NCBI GenBank assembly: GCA_017408735.1
Contig: JAFQUB010000010.1
Coordinates: 1-64,000, forward strand
Origin: Lachnospiraceae bacterium
GTDB taxonomy: Bacteria > Bacillota > Clostridia > Lachnospirales > Lachnospiraceae
Direction of reading: 5' to 3'
Length of the DNA: 64,000 nucleotides
Both the position numbers and the translations under genes were made by a program. This document shows, piece after piece, positions 1 through 8,406 of the stretch. Numbering within the stretch: position 1 is the stretch's first letter; the number at the start of each line of letters is the position of its first letter. The notes beneath the pieces are model-generated. The model ran no database searches. It worked only from the letters and a program-made list of their open reading frames with translations, and had not been told where the DNA came from.

Positions 1-2
1 CA

Positions 3-338
3 ATGCAGTATGAAAAGGAGCATAAGATAGACGAAGAAGTGTTGTATGCTTTGGCAGGTGCTACAAACTGTGACTTACGTAAGGAAGATGAGAGAGGAGA
101 GATGACAATGTGCACATTTTTTGAAAATATGAAGGAAGAAGGCAGAACCGAAGGAGCAGAATGCCGAATAATAGGACAAACCTTGAAAAAGATAGCTAAA
201 AATCTAACGGTAGAAGAAACCGCAGATATGTTGGAAACAGATATTAGCGTTATCAAACGAATATACGATATCAAAGCTTCCAATCCGGGATATGGAGAAA
301 AAGAGATTTTCGAAGCAATGCAGAAGGAAAAAATTTAG
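3..338 (+). CDS. C-terminal part of an Rpn / PD-(D/E)XK-nuclease-family-like protein (partial at window edge)
   Basis: The reading frame is open to the left edge, so the ATG at position 3 is probably internal and the true N-terminus lies outside the window. The visible 111 residues are charged and helical. They include a segment MCTFFENMKEEGRTEG of the kind found in the C-terminal tails of Rpn family (recombination-promoting nuclease, formerly transposase_31-like) proteins in gut Clostridia, followed by a possible helix-turn-helix-like stretch (LTVEETADMLETDISVIKRI, about residues 68-87). The catalytic nuclease domain is not in view, so function cannot be checked. No partner gene is visible. 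Family assignment rests on tail resemblance only. Confidence 0.45.
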   Translation: MQYEKEHKIDEEVLYALAGATNCDLRKEDERGEMTMCTFFENMKEEGRTEGAECRIIGQTLKKIAKNLTVEETADMLETDISVIKRIYDIKASNPGYGEKEIFEAMQKEKI

Positions 339-540
339 ACGTAGCGAGCTGTATATTTGGAGGCTCTAAAATGGTGTTTGCGACGGTGGACGGGAAATTG
401 TTTGGGCATTATTATGTAAGATAAATTCTGCAAACCACTAAGAGAGTTCTCTTAATACAGACACATTCTGTCTACTCTTCCTGTTATAATACCTTCAAAA
501 CGCAAGCTTATTTGCCAAAAACAAAAGGAGCCTTATCAGA

Positions 541-783
541 ATGAAAAACGCTATGCTGGAAAACATTTACGAGAACGCCCGGATGAATTTTCCGCTGACT
601 AAGATAGTTGAAGCAACAATCACAGAAGAAATCGACAATATACTAAAACAACAGAAACCTGCAATGTCCTCTCAAGATTTGGAGGAGTTGCGGAATCTGT
701 TGTTTGAAGTAAGTGATATAAGTGAAAAGCAGGGATTTGTGTTGGGCTTTCGTTATGCAGTAGCATTACTGAACGAAAGCTAA
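541..783 (+). CDS. Small hypothetical protein, DUF6809-like
   Basis: An 80-residue acidic, helical protein with no signal peptide or membrane segment. A purine-rich ribosome site (aaaggagcc) sits about 10 bases before the ATG. The ending, a GFxxGFRYAVALLNE-type motif, resembles small conserved proteins of Lachnospiraceae grouped as DUF6809; I am only moderately sure of that label. The stop codon overlaps the stop of the convergent XRE regulator gene by four bases, so the two genes share a 3' boundary. No function is known or inferred. Confidence 0.6.
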   Translation: MKNAMLENIYENARMNFPLTKIVEATITEEIDNILKQQKPAMSSQDLEELRNLLFEVSDISEKQGFVLGFRYAVALLNES

Positions 784-1112
784 AGCAAATCAATCATTTT
801 TAAGATACGTTCCTTCTTTTCATTACTGCAATAATTCAATTTTTTCTGAATTTGTTCGTCTAAGTCAGAGGATGGAGCATCTGACAGATGAAAGGTATAT
901 TCATCCCCGATAAAATAGTCCACACTACAGTGGAGGACGTTGGCGATATTGATTAAAGCAGTCAGACTTGGGTTAGCGCGACCACCCTCAATATTGCTGA
1001 TATGGCTTGGATTGACGTTAAGCTTGGTAGCAACAAAATCCTGTGTTAAGCCAAGAGAAACTCTACGTTCTTTGATTTTAGAACCAATCGTTTTGAAATC
1101 CAAATAAAGCAT
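780..1112 (-). CDS. XRE-family HTH transcriptional regulator
   Basis: A 110-residue protein with a Cro/CI-type helix-turn-helix at about residues 8-66. The pattern IGSKIKERRVSLGLTQ, VATKLNVNPSHISNIEGG and LTALINIANVLHCSVDYFI matches the five-helix HTH_3 fold. A short C-terminal acidic and lysine-rich tail probably serves dimerisation. It lies divergently from the Y-family polymerase gene. A near palindrome CTAATTTTAATTTAG (1137-1151) and a perfect palindrome (1189-1202) lie in the shared upstream region and are candidate operators, which would allow autoregulation and control of the polymerase. That control is inference. The start has a good ribosome site (aaaaggagtaaaat) before the ATG. Confidence 0.85.
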   Translation of the reverse strand: MLYLDFKTIGSKIKERRVSLGLTQDFVATKLNVNPSHISNIEGGRANPSLTALINIANVLHCSVDYFIGDEYTFHLSDAPSSDLDEQIQKKLNYCSNEKKERILKMIDLL

Positions 1113-1136
1113 ATTTTACTCCTTTTCTTCGCTAAC

Positions 1137-1202
1137 CTAATTTTAATTTAGTATTTCCGGCAGGTTAAGGAGTTATAAGAAAAGATTATTAGCTATAGCT
1201 AA
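1137..1202. promoter_or_regulatory. Candidate operator palindromes between the XRE regulator and dinB
   Basis: The divergent intergenic region holds an imperfect palindrome CTAATTTTAATTTAG at 1137-1151 and a perfect 14-base palindrome TTAGCTATAGCTAA at 1189-1202, the latter directly before the polymerase ribosome site. They are plausible binding sites for the adjacent XRE protein. No LexA-type box was seen, so SOS control of the polymerase is not supported from the sequence. Confidence 0.35.
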
Positions 1203-1219
1203 ATATAGGAGGCCCCCAC

Positions 1220-2479
1220 ATGCATTCACCACTCATATTCCACATCGACGTAAACAGCGCATTCCTCTCTTGGGAGTCCGTCTACCGCCTGAAAGAACTG
1301 GGCGAAACTGTAGATTTGCGTGAGATTCCATCAGCCATTGGCGGCGACCAGTCCAAACGCCATGGAATTATTCTGGCAAAATCCACATCCGCGAAAAAAT
1401 ACGGAATCCAGACCGGAGAACCCATTGTAGATGCCATACGCAAATGTCCGGAACTTACCGTGGTTCCACCCCGATATGAAATATATGAAAAAAATTCCAA
1501 AGCATTTATGGAAATTTTAAGTAAATATTCTCCGGATGTGGAAAAATACAGTATAGACGAAGCTTTTGTGGATATGACCGGAACCGAAAAACTTTTTGGA
1601 GAGCCGGTGAAGGCAGCGGAGCGCATTAAAAATGAAATATATGAAACACTGGGATTTACTGTAAATGTAGGTATTTCTTCTAATAAATTGCTGGCGAAAA
1701 TGGCAAGTGATTTTGAAAAACCAAACCGTGTACATACCCTTTTTCCGGAAGAAATTCAGGAGAAAATGTGGCCCTTGCCGGTGCGGGATTTGTTTTTTGT
1801 GGGAAAATCTTCAGAGAAAAAGTTACATTCCCTTGGAATTTACACCATAGGAGATTTGGCGAAAACAGACGTGGAAATGTTGAAATCCATTATGAAGAAA
1901 CAGGGCGAAACCATATGGAATTTTGCCAACGGAAAAGATGTGTCCTTTGTGGAACATAAAGAAGATTCCAATAAAGGCTATGGAAACTCCACCACCATTC
2001 CTTTTGACGTCAGCGACCGTAGCACCGCCCGGATGATTCTACTGTCTTTGGCAGAAACTGTCGGAATCCGTTTGCGAAAGGACAATGTTAAAATAGAAGT
2101 GATTTCTGTGAACTTGCGTTTTTTCGATTTAAGTAATGTGTCCCATCAGTGCGTTTTAGACCATCCGACCAACATTACCAACGAAATTCATTCGGTGGCT
2201 TGCCGGTTGTTTGATGAGTTGTGGGATGGAACACCGATTCGTCTGCTTGGTATACAGACCAGCAGGGTTATGGAAGAAGAAAGCGGTCGGCAGATGAATT
2301 TGTTTGACAATACAGATTATGAAAAGCTTGAGAAATTAGATAAAGCAGTGGACAGCATTCGAAAACGTTTTGGCACGGATTCCATCAAGCGGGCATCCTT
2401 TGTACAGCAGGAAGAAATCGACCATATCAGCGGTGGCAGAGTCAAAGAAAAAATACGAAATGACTGGGACAAGGGCTAA
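1220..2479 (+). CDS. dinB: Y-family DNA polymerase IV (DinB/ImpB/MucB)
   Basis: A 419-residue translesion DNA polymerase. The palm begins FHIDVNSAFLSWE with the first metal-binding Asp at residue 10, and the second acidic pair lies in YSIDEAFVDMTG near residue 110, so the active site is intact. The VNVGISSNKLLAKMASDFEKPN segment and the helix-hairpin-helix thumb (LFFVGKSSEKKLHSLGIYTIGDLA) follow in the usual order, then the little-finger domain. Length fits the family, which is usually 350-420. The enzyme copies across damaged template with low fidelity. A ribosome site (aggaggccc) precedes the ATG. It stands alone, divergent from an XRE regulator; no beta-clamp box was confirmed by eye. Confidence 0.92.
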   Translation: MHSPLIFHIDVNSAFLSWESVYRLKELGETVDLREIPSAIGGDQSKRHGIILAKSTSAKKYGIQTGEPIVDAIRKCPELTVVPPRYEIYEKNSKAFMEILSKYSPDVEKYSIDEAFVDMTGTEKLFGEPVKAAERIKNEIYETLGFTVNVGISSNKLLAKMASDFEKPNRVHTLFPEEIQEKMWPLPVRDLFFVGKSSEKKLHSLGIYTIGDLAKTDVEMLKSIMKKQGETIWNFANGKDVSFVEHKEDSNKGYGNSTTIPFDVSDRSTARMILLSLAETVGIRLRKDNVKIEVISVNLRFFDLSNVSHQCVLDHPTNITNEIHSVACRLFDELWDGTPIRLLGIQTSRVMEEESGRQMNLFDNTDYEKLEKLDKAVDSIRKRFGTDSIKRASFVQQEEIDHISGGRVKEKIRNDWDKG

Positions 2480-2602
2480 AGTGACAGGAATGTAAGGTTG
2501 GAACCTGAAATTGTAAGCTGAATCTAAGGTTTGAACAGCTCCTTAGTGTTAAGATAAATACATCAAGAACAACAAAACAAAAACGCAAAGGAGAATAAAA
2601 AC

Positions 2603-2788
2603 ATGAAAAACGTAAAGAAAGTATTAGCAGGAGTAGTAGTAATCGCAGGAGTATTAGCAGTAGAAATTATAGTACAGAACGTAGTAAGTTTTGCAATACC
2701 GGAAACAGCATTTGCAACTAGTGGAGCAATGGTTGGAATTGCAGTGTATCAGAACATTGCAAAAAAGATTGATGCAAAAGAAAAATAA
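2603..2788 (+). CDS. Small hypothetical membrane-associated protein
   Basis: A 61-residue protein with a lysine-bearing N-terminus followed by a hydrophobic stretch (about residues 8-32) and a second weaker hydrophobic stretch (about 40-50), ending in a Lys-rich tail. It could be a small membrane protein or an exported peptide with AFA-type cleavage after residue 39. The ribosome site (aaaggagaataaaaac) before the ATG is strong, which argues for a real gene. I do not recognise the family. It lies alone between dinB and the initiator tRNA. Confidence 0.6.
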   Translation: MKNVKKVLAGVVVIAGVLAVEIIVQNVVSFAIPETAFATSGAMVGIAVYQNIAKKIDAKEK

Positions 2789-2865
2789 GGAATATTTTTT
2801 CTAAATTCACATATAATATACTAAAGAGAGGGGCACACAGAATGATTTGAAGAAGCCTCCCTTAC

Positions 2866-2894
2866 TTGACAAATCAAAAGAAAAGTACTATAGT
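2866..2894 (+). promoter_or_regulatory. Sigma-A promoter of the initiator tRNA gene
   Basis: TTGACA at 2866-2871, 17-base spacer and TATAGT at 2889-2894 give a near-consensus housekeeping promoter. Transcription would start near 2901, about nine bases before the mature tRNA. Confidence 0.85.
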
Positions 2895-2909
2895 TAAAAA
2901 TGTGAATAG

Positions 2910-2983
<74 letters not shown>

Positions 2984-2993
2984 CTTTATCAAA

Positions 2994-3021
2994 ACCGTTG
3001 ATGCAAATCAGCGGTTTTTTT
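2994..3021 (+). terminator. Intrinsic terminator after tRNA-fMet
   Basis: Stem ACCGTTGAT / ATCAGCGGT with a GCAA tetraloop, followed by a run of seven T. It ends the tRNA transcript about 18 bases before the sirtuin start. Confidence 0.8.
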
Positions 3022-3038
3022 GTAAAGGGAGGTTTCTT

Positions 3039-3758
3039 ATGGATAAAATAGAACAATTACAGAAAATGATTGATGAAAGCAGTAACATTGTCTTTTTTGG
3101 AGGTGCAGGTGTATCTACAGAAAGCGGTATTCCGGACTTTCGTTCAGTGGACGGGCTGTATCATCAGCAGTACGCATATCCTCCGGAAACAATTTTAAGT
3201 CATAGCTTCTATTTAAAGAATAATCAGGAATTTTATCGTTTTTATAAAGATAAAATGCTTTGTCTGGATGCAGAGCCTAACAAAGCCCATAAGAAGCTGG
3301 CAGAGTTAGAAGCAGCAGGAAAATTAAAGGCTGTAATTACTCAGAATATTGATGGACTTCATCAAAAGGCAGGAAGTAAAACGGTATATGAACTTCACGG
3401 CTCTGTACATAGAAATTACTGTGAGTCCTGTCACAAGCTGTATGATGCAGAATACATGTTAAAATCAGAAGCAATTCCCACCTGTAGCTGTGGAGGAAGA
3501 TTGAAACCGGATGTGGTTTTATATGAAGAAGGATTGGACGATGCAACCCTTCGCAATTCCATCAGTGCCATCCGCAATGCGGAAATGATGATTATCGGAG
3601 GAACTTCCCTAGTGGTGTATCCGGCAGCGGGATTGATAGATTATTTCCAGGGAAAATATTTGGTGTTGATTAACAAGCAGGCAACCAAAGCGGACGGTCA
3701 TGCAGATTTAGTGATACAGGAACCGATTGGAGAAGTATTTTCAAAAATAAAAGTATAA
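3039..3758 (+). CDS. cobB: NAD-dependent protein deacylase, Sir2 family (sirtuin)
   Basis: A 239-residue sirtuin that removes acyl groups from protein lysines using NAD. The Rossmann fold entry GAGVSTESGIPDFRS lies at residues 22-36, the TQNID motif at 101-105, and the catalytic His at 120 (ELHGS). A zinc ribbon is formed by Cys128, Cys131, Cys149 and Cys151; the second pair is CxC rather than CxxC. The GTSLVVYPAA motif closes the NAD site. Length is normal for the bacterial class. A strong ribosome site (gggaggtttctt) precedes the ATG. It may be co-transcribed with the DUF951 gene 26 bases downstream. Confidence 0.93.
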   Translation: MDKIEQLQKMIDESSNIVFFGGAGVSTESGIPDFRSVDGLYHQQYAYPPETILSHSFYLKNNQEFYRFYKDKMLCLDAEPNKAHKKLAELEAAGKLKAVITQNIDGLHQKAGSKTVYELHGSVHRNYCESCHKLYDAEYMLKSEAIPTCSCGGRLKPDVVLYEEGLDDATLRNSISAIRNAEMMIIGGTSLVVYPAAGLIDYFQGKYLVLINKQATKADGHADLVIQEPIGEVFSKIKV

Positions 3759-3784
3759 AATAAGAAGATAAGGCAGGAATAGAT

Positions 3785-3967
3785 ATGGAATACCAAGTAG
3801 GCGACATTGTAAAATTAAAGAAACAACATCCATGTGGTTCCCAGGAATGGGAAATTTTAAGAGTGGGAGCAGATTTTCGTTTAAAATGTATGGGATGTGG
3901 CCATCAGATTATGATTGCCAGAAAGCTGGTTGAAAAAAATACAAAAGAAATTCGCAAAAAAGCTTGA
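3785..3967 (+). CDS. DUF951 family protein (YyzM-like)
   Basis: A 60-residue protein with the DUF951 pattern: VGDIVKLKKQHPCGSQEWEILRVGADFRLKCMGCGH. The three cysteines, one in HPCG and two in CMGC, may bind metal. This family is widespread in Firmicutes and is often found next to rpsF or engD; its role is not known. Here it lies about 100 bases before rpsF, which matches that habit. Confidence 0.85.
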   Translation: MEYQVGDIVKLKKQHPCGSQEWEILRVGADFRLKCMGCGHQIMIARKLVEKNTKEIRKKA

Positions 3968-4007
3968 AAAATTACGAACCATATGGTATCATTTTGATTT
4001 GTGATAT

Positions 4008-4042
4008 GTTATAAATTTCCTTGTTTCCGCCCAGGAGCGGAA
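4008..4042 (+). promoter_or_regulatory. rpsF operon leader: extended -10 and candidate S6:S18-binding hairpin
   Basis: TGTTATAAA near 4008-4016 looks like an extended -10 element. Just after it the leader has a hairpin TTCCGC-loop-GCGGAA (about 4025-4042) with flanking CC and GCC. The S6:S18 leader motif of many bacteria uses such a hairpin with a CCG bulge to bind the S6-S18 pair and repress the operon. The match is by eye and the bulge geometry was not modelled. Confidence 0.4.
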
Positions 4043-4070
4043 GCCAGAGACCAGAAGGAGGTGCGATTGC

Positions 4071-4358
4071 ATGAATAAATATGAATTAGCATTAATTGTC
4101 AATGCAAAAATCGAAGATGATGCACGTGCTGCTGTTGTAGAACAGGCGAAGGAATACATTGCTCGCCTTGGCGGTACAGTGACAGAAGTAGAAGACTGGG
4201 GTAAGAAGAGATTAGCTTACGAAATCCAGAAAATGAAAGAAGGATTCTACTACTTTATCAAATTTGATGCTGAAGCAGGTGTTCCAGCTGAACTTGAATC
4301 AAGAGTTCGTATTATGGAAAACGTGCTCAGATATTTATGCGTTAGACAGGAAGCATAG
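4071..4358 (+). CDS. rpsF: 30S ribosomal protein S6
   Basis: A 95-residue protein starting MNKYELALIVNAKI with the typical VEDWGKKRLAYEIQKMKEGFYYFIKFDA core, which contacts S18 in the platform of the small subunit. Length is normal for Firmicutes. It is the first gene of the rpsF-ssb-rpsR operon, with gaps of 15 and 21 bases, and has a strong ribosome site (agaaggaggtgcgattgc). Confidence 0.97.
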   Translation: MNKYELALIVNAKIEDDARAAVVEQAKEYIARLGGTVTEVEDWGKKRLAYEIQKMKEGFYYFIKFDAEAGVPAELESRVRIMENVLRYLCVRQEA

Positions 4359-4373
4359 AAAAGAGGAGATAGT

Positions 4374-4826
4374 ATGAACAAAGTCATTCTTATGGGACGA
4401 TTAACAAGGGATCCGGAAGTCCGTTATTCCCAGAACGATACATCAATGGCAATTGCCAGATATTCTTTAGCCGTAGACAGAAGATTTGCAAGACGTAATG
4501 AAGGAAGTAATGAGCAGACAGTTGATTTTATTAACTGTGTAGCCTTTGGAAAAAGTGCTGAATTTGCTGAAAAATATTTCCGTCAGGGTATGCGTGTTCT
4601 GATTACCGGAAGAATTCAGACAGGAAGCTATACAAATAAGGATGGTCAGAGAGTTTATACGACTGATGTTGTAGTTGAGGATCAGGAGTTTGCAGACAGT
4701 AAGGGTGCCGCAGGTAACAACGACGGCGGATTTGCACCGGCAAGACCTTCTGCACCGGCTATGGACGCAGGCGATGGATTCATGAATATACCGGAAGGTA
4801 TTGACGAAGAACTACCGTTTAATTAA
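4374..4826 (+). CDS. ssb: Single-stranded DNA-binding protein
   Basis: A 150-residue SSB. The OB fold (residues 1-105) starts MNKVILMGRLTRDPEVRYSQ and contains VDFINCVAFGKSAEFAEKYF and the RVLITGRIQTGSYTNKDG strands. A Gly, Ala and Pro-rich linker follows, then the acidic tip DEELPFN that binds partner proteins. It coats single-stranded DNA in replication and repair. Its place between rpsF and rpsR is the usual Firmicute arrangement. Confidence 0.97.
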   Translation: MNKVILMGRLTRDPEVRYSQNDTSMAIARYSLAVDRRFARRNEGSNEQTVDFINCVAFGKSAEFAEKYFRQGMRVLITGRIQTGSYTNKDGQRVYTTDVVVEDQEFADSKGAAGNNDGGFAPARPSAPAMDAGDGFMNIPEGIDEELPFN

Positions 4827-4847
4827 GATATAAAGGAGGTCAGAATA

Positions 4848-5108
4848 ATGGCTTATACAAAGAGTGATAGAGCAGATTCTCCAATGAAGAGAAGAGGCGG
4901 ACGCAGAAGAAAAAAAGTTTGCGTATTCTGCGGTAAAGATAACGTAATCGATTATAAAGACACAAATAAGTTAAAAAGATATGTATCTGAAAGAGGAAAA
5001 ATTCTTCCTAGAAGAATTACAGGTAACTGTGCAAAGCATCAGAGAGCTTTAACAGTAGCTATCAAGAGAGCACGTCACGTTGCTTTAATGCCTTACACAG
5101 TAGACTAA
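4848..5108 (+). CDS. rpsR: 30S ribosomal protein S18
   Basis: An 86-residue protein with a basic N-terminus ([15 protein letters not shown]) and the S18 core [49 protein letters not shown]. It pairs with S6. Cysteines in CVFC and NC may form a zinc site as in the C+ forms of this protein. Last gene of the rpsF operon. Confidence 0.97.
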   Translation: MAYTKSDRADSPMKRRGGRRRKKVCVFCGKDNVIDYKDTNKLKRYVSERGKILPRRITGNCAKHQRALTVAIKRARHVALMPYTVD

Positions 5109-5177
5109 GGTATAATAAGCCTAACAAGGCTTTTGGGTGCATTTTGACGCAAGTCTAATATGAAAATGAATGGGAAA

Positions 5178-5211
5178 GACCAGTAGTCCACTGAAGATTA
5201 CTGGTCTTTTT
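5178..5211 (+). terminator. Intrinsic terminator of the rpsF-ssb-rpsR operon
   Basis: Stem GACCAGTA / TACTGGTC followed by five T. A smaller hairpin AAGCC-taaca-GGCTT lies upstream near 5119-5134 and may help. Confidence 0.85.
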
Positions 5212-5290
5212 CGGTATATGTAATAAATGTACTAAGCTTTGGCATGGACTAATTCAAGCTGTAAAGTGACATGAAAGAGAGGTTAGCCAT

Positions 5291-6736
5291 ATGTTAGAAC
5301 AAATAAACGAATTATTGATTAAAGTAGATGACATTGTATGGGGAGTGCCATTAATGGTACTTATTTTGGCAGGAGGAATCTGGCTTACCATTCGTATGGG
5401 AGTATTGCAGATTCGAAAACTTCCGCTGGCATTAAAGTGGATGGTAAAAAATGAAGAAGAGGGAGAGGGAGAAGTTACTTCTTTTGGAGCATTATGTACT
5501 GCCCTTTCAGCTACCATAGGAACGGGAAATATCGTAGGGGTAGCCACGGCGATTGTAGCGGGTGGTCCGGGCGCATTGTTCTGGATGGAAGTTGCGGCAT
5601 TCTTTGGAATGGCCACAAAATATGCAGAAGGCTTGTTGGCGGTAAAATATCGTGTAGTAGATGAAGAAAATCATTCCTTGGGCGGACCGTTTTACTATAT
5701 CGAACGAGGTATGGGAAGTAAGTGGAAATGGCTTGCGAAGCTGTTTGCCTTCTTTGGAGTTTGTGTTGGTTTGTTTGGAATTGGAACTTTTTCCCAGGTC
5801 AATGGAATTGCTTCTGCAGTAAATAATTTCTTTGATCCAAATCAAAGCTGGATAGTAACCATTCCGGGCCTGGGAACTTATTCCTGGACAGTAGTAATTG
5901 CCTCGCTTATTTTAACGGTATGTGTTGCGTTAGTATTGATTGGAGGAATTAAAAGAATTGCAAATGTGGCACAGCTTGTAGTACCATTTATGGCAATTGT
6001 CTACGTTGTATTTTGTTTTATTTTGTTAGTTTGTAATATTTCAGAAATTCCGGCGGCTATTGCCGTTATTATAAAAGGAGCATTTAATCCATCTGCTGTA
6101 ACCGGTGGTATTGTGGGTAGTGTGATTGTTGCAATGCAGAAAGGTGTGGCACGAGGAATTTTCTCCAATGAAGCAGGTCTTGGTTCAGCACCAATTGCGG
6201 CAGCGGCAGCGCAGACAAAAGAACCAGTAAGACAGGGGCTTGTCTCCATGACAGGAACTTTTATTGATACCATTATCATTTGTACTATGACAGGAGTTTC
6301 TATTGTCCTTACCGGTGCATGGCAGGTAGAAGGGTTGGAAGGAGTAGCAGTAACTACATATGCGTTTAACACAGGCCTTCCATTTCCGGAGGTGGTATCT
6401 TCCTTTGCATTGATGTTATGTCTTGTATTCTTTGCATTTACAACTATTTTAGGATGGGATTATTATTCCGAACGTTGTTTAGAATATCTGTCTAACGGAA
6501 AAAAGAATGCAATTAAAGTATTCCGTTTCTTATATATTGCGGCTGTGTTTATTGGACCATATATGACAGTAAAAGCAGTGTGGACCATTGCAGACATTTT
6601 CAATGCTTTAATGGCAATACCGAATATGATAGCTATTTTCTATTTAAGCAACGTAGTAGTAAAGGAAACAAAAGCTTTTTTTGGCAATAGAAAGAAAGTG
6701 CAGAATAAACAATTATATATGGAAGAAAAATGTTAA
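5291..6736 (+). CDS. alsT: Sodium:alanine symporter family protein (AGCS)
   Basis: A 481-residue integral membrane transporter with about ten or eleven hydrophobic segments. The AGCS signature is clear: GALCTALSATIGTGNIVGVATAI, then AGGPGALFWMEVAAFFGMATKYAEGLLAVKYR, and the later GVARGIFSNEAGLGSAPIAAAAA motif. It is expected to import alanine, glycine or glutamine with sodium across the cytoplasmic membrane; the substrate cannot be told from sequence. Length is normal. The ATG has the ribosome site gagaggttagccat. It seems to be a single gene, although the lipoprotein gene follows after only 19 bases and could share its transcript. Confidence 0.92.
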   Translation: MLEQINELLIKVDDIVWGVPLMVLILAGGIWLTIRMGVLQIRKLPLALKWMVKNEEEGEGEVTSFGALCTALSATIGTGNIVGVATAIVAGGPGALFWMEVAAFFGMATKYAEGLLAVKYRVVDEENHSLGGPFYYIERGMGSKWKWLAKLFAFFGVCVGLFGIGTFSQVNGIASAVNNFFDPNQSWIVTIPGLGTYSWTVVIASLILTVCVALVLIGGIKRIANVAQLVVPFMAIVYVVFCFILLVCNISEIPAAIAVIIKGAFNPSAVTGGIVGSVIVAMQKGVARGIFSNEAGLGSAPIAAAAAQTKEPVRQGLVSMTGTFIDTIIICTMTGVSIVLTGAWQVEGLEGVAVTTYAFNTGLPFPEVVSSFALMLCLVFFAFTTILGWDYYSERCLEYLSNGKKNAIKVFRFLYIAAVFIGPYMTVKAVWTIADIFNALMAIPNMIAIFYLSNVVVKETKAFFGNRKKVQNKQLYMEEKC

Positions 6737-6755
6737 GGAAAAAGGGGAAGAAATT

Positions 6756-7331
6756 ATGAAAAAGAAATTAATATGCAGTATGTTAGCAGGAGTTATGGCA
6801 ATGATGTTTATCACCGGATGTGGTGAAAAAGAGGAAAGCGGTAAAAATTTAATAACATCTACAGAAGATGAAGAGATGGTACCAACAGAAAGTGTAGAAG
6901 CAACTCCGACAGAGGCGGAGGCAACACCAACAGAAAGTCTGGAGGCAACATCGACAGAAAGTGTGGAAATTACTCCAACAGAAACACCGGAAGCTACACC
7001 AACGACTGCACCAACGGCAACGCCGGAAATTACACCAACTCAGGTCCCGACAGTTACTCCAACCAGCGCACCGGTGGGAGTGACAAAGGAAGAAGCAGAA
7101 CAGCTTCTTGTGGGAACGTATGGTTTAGAAGATGAAAGTACAGGTAACATCAATGGTTTCAGCTATGAAAGCACAGTGACGATTGATGGCGTGCAGTACT
7201 ATAATTTTCGATGGTCCAGTCAGGTGAACGGTCATATGACCTATCTGACCAATCTTGCAGTTGCAACAGATGGCAGTGCTATTTATGAAGTTATTTCTGA
7301 TGAGAATGGAAATTTGAAATTGGTAAAATAA
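6756..7331 (+). CDS. Lipoprotein with Thr/Pro/Glu-rich linker and small C-terminal domain
   Basis: A 191-residue predicted lipoprotein. The start is the ATG of MKKKLICSMLAG, preceded by a good ribosome site, rather than an in-frame ATG 75 bases upstream inside the symporter gene. The signal peptide ends in a lipobox FITGC (Cys about residue 22). A long low-complexity linker of TPTES, EATPT and similar repeats (residues 40-105) follows, then a roughly 75-residue folded domain (VTKEEAEQLLVGTYG... with YYNFRWSSQVNGHMTYL). The linker would hold the domain away from the membrane across the cell wall. I do not recognise the C-terminal domain. The same linker style occurs in the amidase lipoprotein and the large subtilase of this window. 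Confidence 0.8.
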   Translation: MKKKLICSMLAGVMAMMFITGCGEKEESGKNLITSTEDEEMVPTESVEATPTEAEATPTESLEATSTESVEITPTETPEATPTTAPTATPEITPTQVPTVTPTSAPVGVTKEEAEQLLVGTYGLEDESTGNINGFSYESTVTIDGVQYYNFRWSSQVNGHMTYLTNLAVATDGSAIYEVISDENGNLKLVK

Positions 7332-7343
7332 TAAAAGTAAACT

Positions 7344-7401
7344 AACTGCAGCCTTCTATCTGTTTATCGGGATATCGAAGAACAGACAGAAGGCTGCAGT
7401 T
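7344..7401. repeat. Long hairpin between convergent genes
   Basis: A 14-base perfect inverted repeat (AACTGCAGCCTTCT / AGAAGGCTGCAGTT) with an inner TCTGTT / AACAGA pairing, giving a stem of about 20 pairs. There is no clear T run on either side. It sits between the lipoprotein gene and the convergent esterase gene and may act as a bidirectional terminator or a 3' end protector. Confidence 0.6.
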
Positions 7402-7463
7402 AATAGAAAGCAACGGCGTTTAACATCGTGTAAAATACTGTTAACATGGGCTGATTTCAAATT

Positions 7464-8369
7464 CTACTGGCACAGCTTCCTTATAAATGCTTCCTCTATG
7501 TCCAATACCTCTTTTGTCCAAAATTCTCTGCCTCCATGATGAGCCCCAAGCACTTGATAAAAGAAAGCCTCCTTTTTAGCCTCTTGTAGTGCAGCAAAAA
7601 GTTCACAGCCCTGTCCAAAAGGTACTAACTCATCATTGGTACCGTGGAACATGAGAATTGGTGGAAGTTTTCTGTCTTCCTGTACATAATTTGCAATCAC
7701 GGTAGGCTTTACCAGTTCCGGGTGTTCCAATACAGCTTTTCCGCCGATTTCACAGCCTTCGGGACTGTCCGGTGTGCGGTGATCCTGAGAAGAAGGTTCG
7801 TCATTCATGGTTGCAAAATTGGTCGGTCCATATAAATCAATAACACCTTTTACAATAGGCTCACTGCTTCTTCTGCCGTCTTCTTCCAGTTCACTGACTC
7901 CATAGGAAAAAGCTGCCATCATGGCAGTGTGGGCGCCGGAAGAATCACCCATTAAAAACATGTTTTCCGGATGAATGTTGTATTCTTCAGCGTGCTCCTT
8001 CATAAAGTGAACCCCTGCCTTGGTATCCAGTGTCTGAGCAGGAAAGATGGCACATTCAGAACCCCGGTATTCCAAAGCGGCAACAACAAATCCTCTTTGT
8101 GCCAAATAACTTAATTGAGGAATTCGTTCCTTTACATTTTGTTCGTGATATGCAGAACCGGGAATATATATAATACAAGGCAATTTTTCTTTGGCATCAA
8201 TTGGTCCGATAATCTGCAAGTGCAATTTTCTGTCAGCTCTTTCTACATATACCACATCTTCGCGATAATAAATTTCATAATTGTCAAATTTAGGTTCCAT
8301 TGGTATCATTCCTGCTACGGATGCAGTACTCATTGGAAAATCTTCTCTGGTTACATTTAATGGTTCCAT
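7464..8369 (-). CDS. Alpha/beta hydrolase, carboxylesterase (HSL/BD-FAE-like)
   Basis: A 301-residue cytoplasmic esterase-like enzyme. The strand before the oxyanion loop reads LPCIIYIPGSAYHEQ, where the family usually has HGGxW. The nucleophile elbow is GDSSG (FLMGDSSGAHTAMMAA), the acid lies in HGTNDELVPFGQG, and the catalytic His is in GAHHGG. The triad Ser-Asp-His is therefore present. Such enzymes cleave acyl esters, for example from acetylated sugars. No signal peptide is present. It has a TATAAT on the minus strand at 8398-8403 inside a palindrome TGATATTATATCA, about 28 bases upstream of the ATG. Substrate unknown. Confidence 0.82.
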   Translation of the reverse strand: MEPLNVTREDFPMSTASVAGMIPMEPKFDNYEIYYREDVVYVERADRKLHLQIIGPIDAKEKLPCIIYIPGSAYHEQNVKERIPQLSYLAQRGFVVAALEYRGSECAIFPAQTLDTKAGVHFMKEHAEEYNIHPENMFLMGDSSGAHTAMMAAFSYGVSELEEDGRRSSEPIVKGVIDLYGPTNFATMNDEPSSQDHRTPDSPEGCEIGGKAVLEHPELVKPTVIANYVQEDRKLPPILMFHGTNDELVPFGQGCELFAALQEAKKEAFFYQVLGAHHGGREFWTKEVLDIEEAFIRKLCQ

Positions 8370-8393
8370 ATGTTCTCCCCCTTTTGGTTTTGG

Positions 8394-8406
8394 TGATATT
8401 ATATCA
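8394..8406 (-). promoter_or_regulatory. -10 element within a palindrome upstream of the esterase
   Basis: TGATATTATATCA is a perfect palindrome and contains TATAAT on the minus strand. It fits a -10 for the esterase gene, though no good -35 was seen, and might be bound by a regulator. Confidence 0.4.
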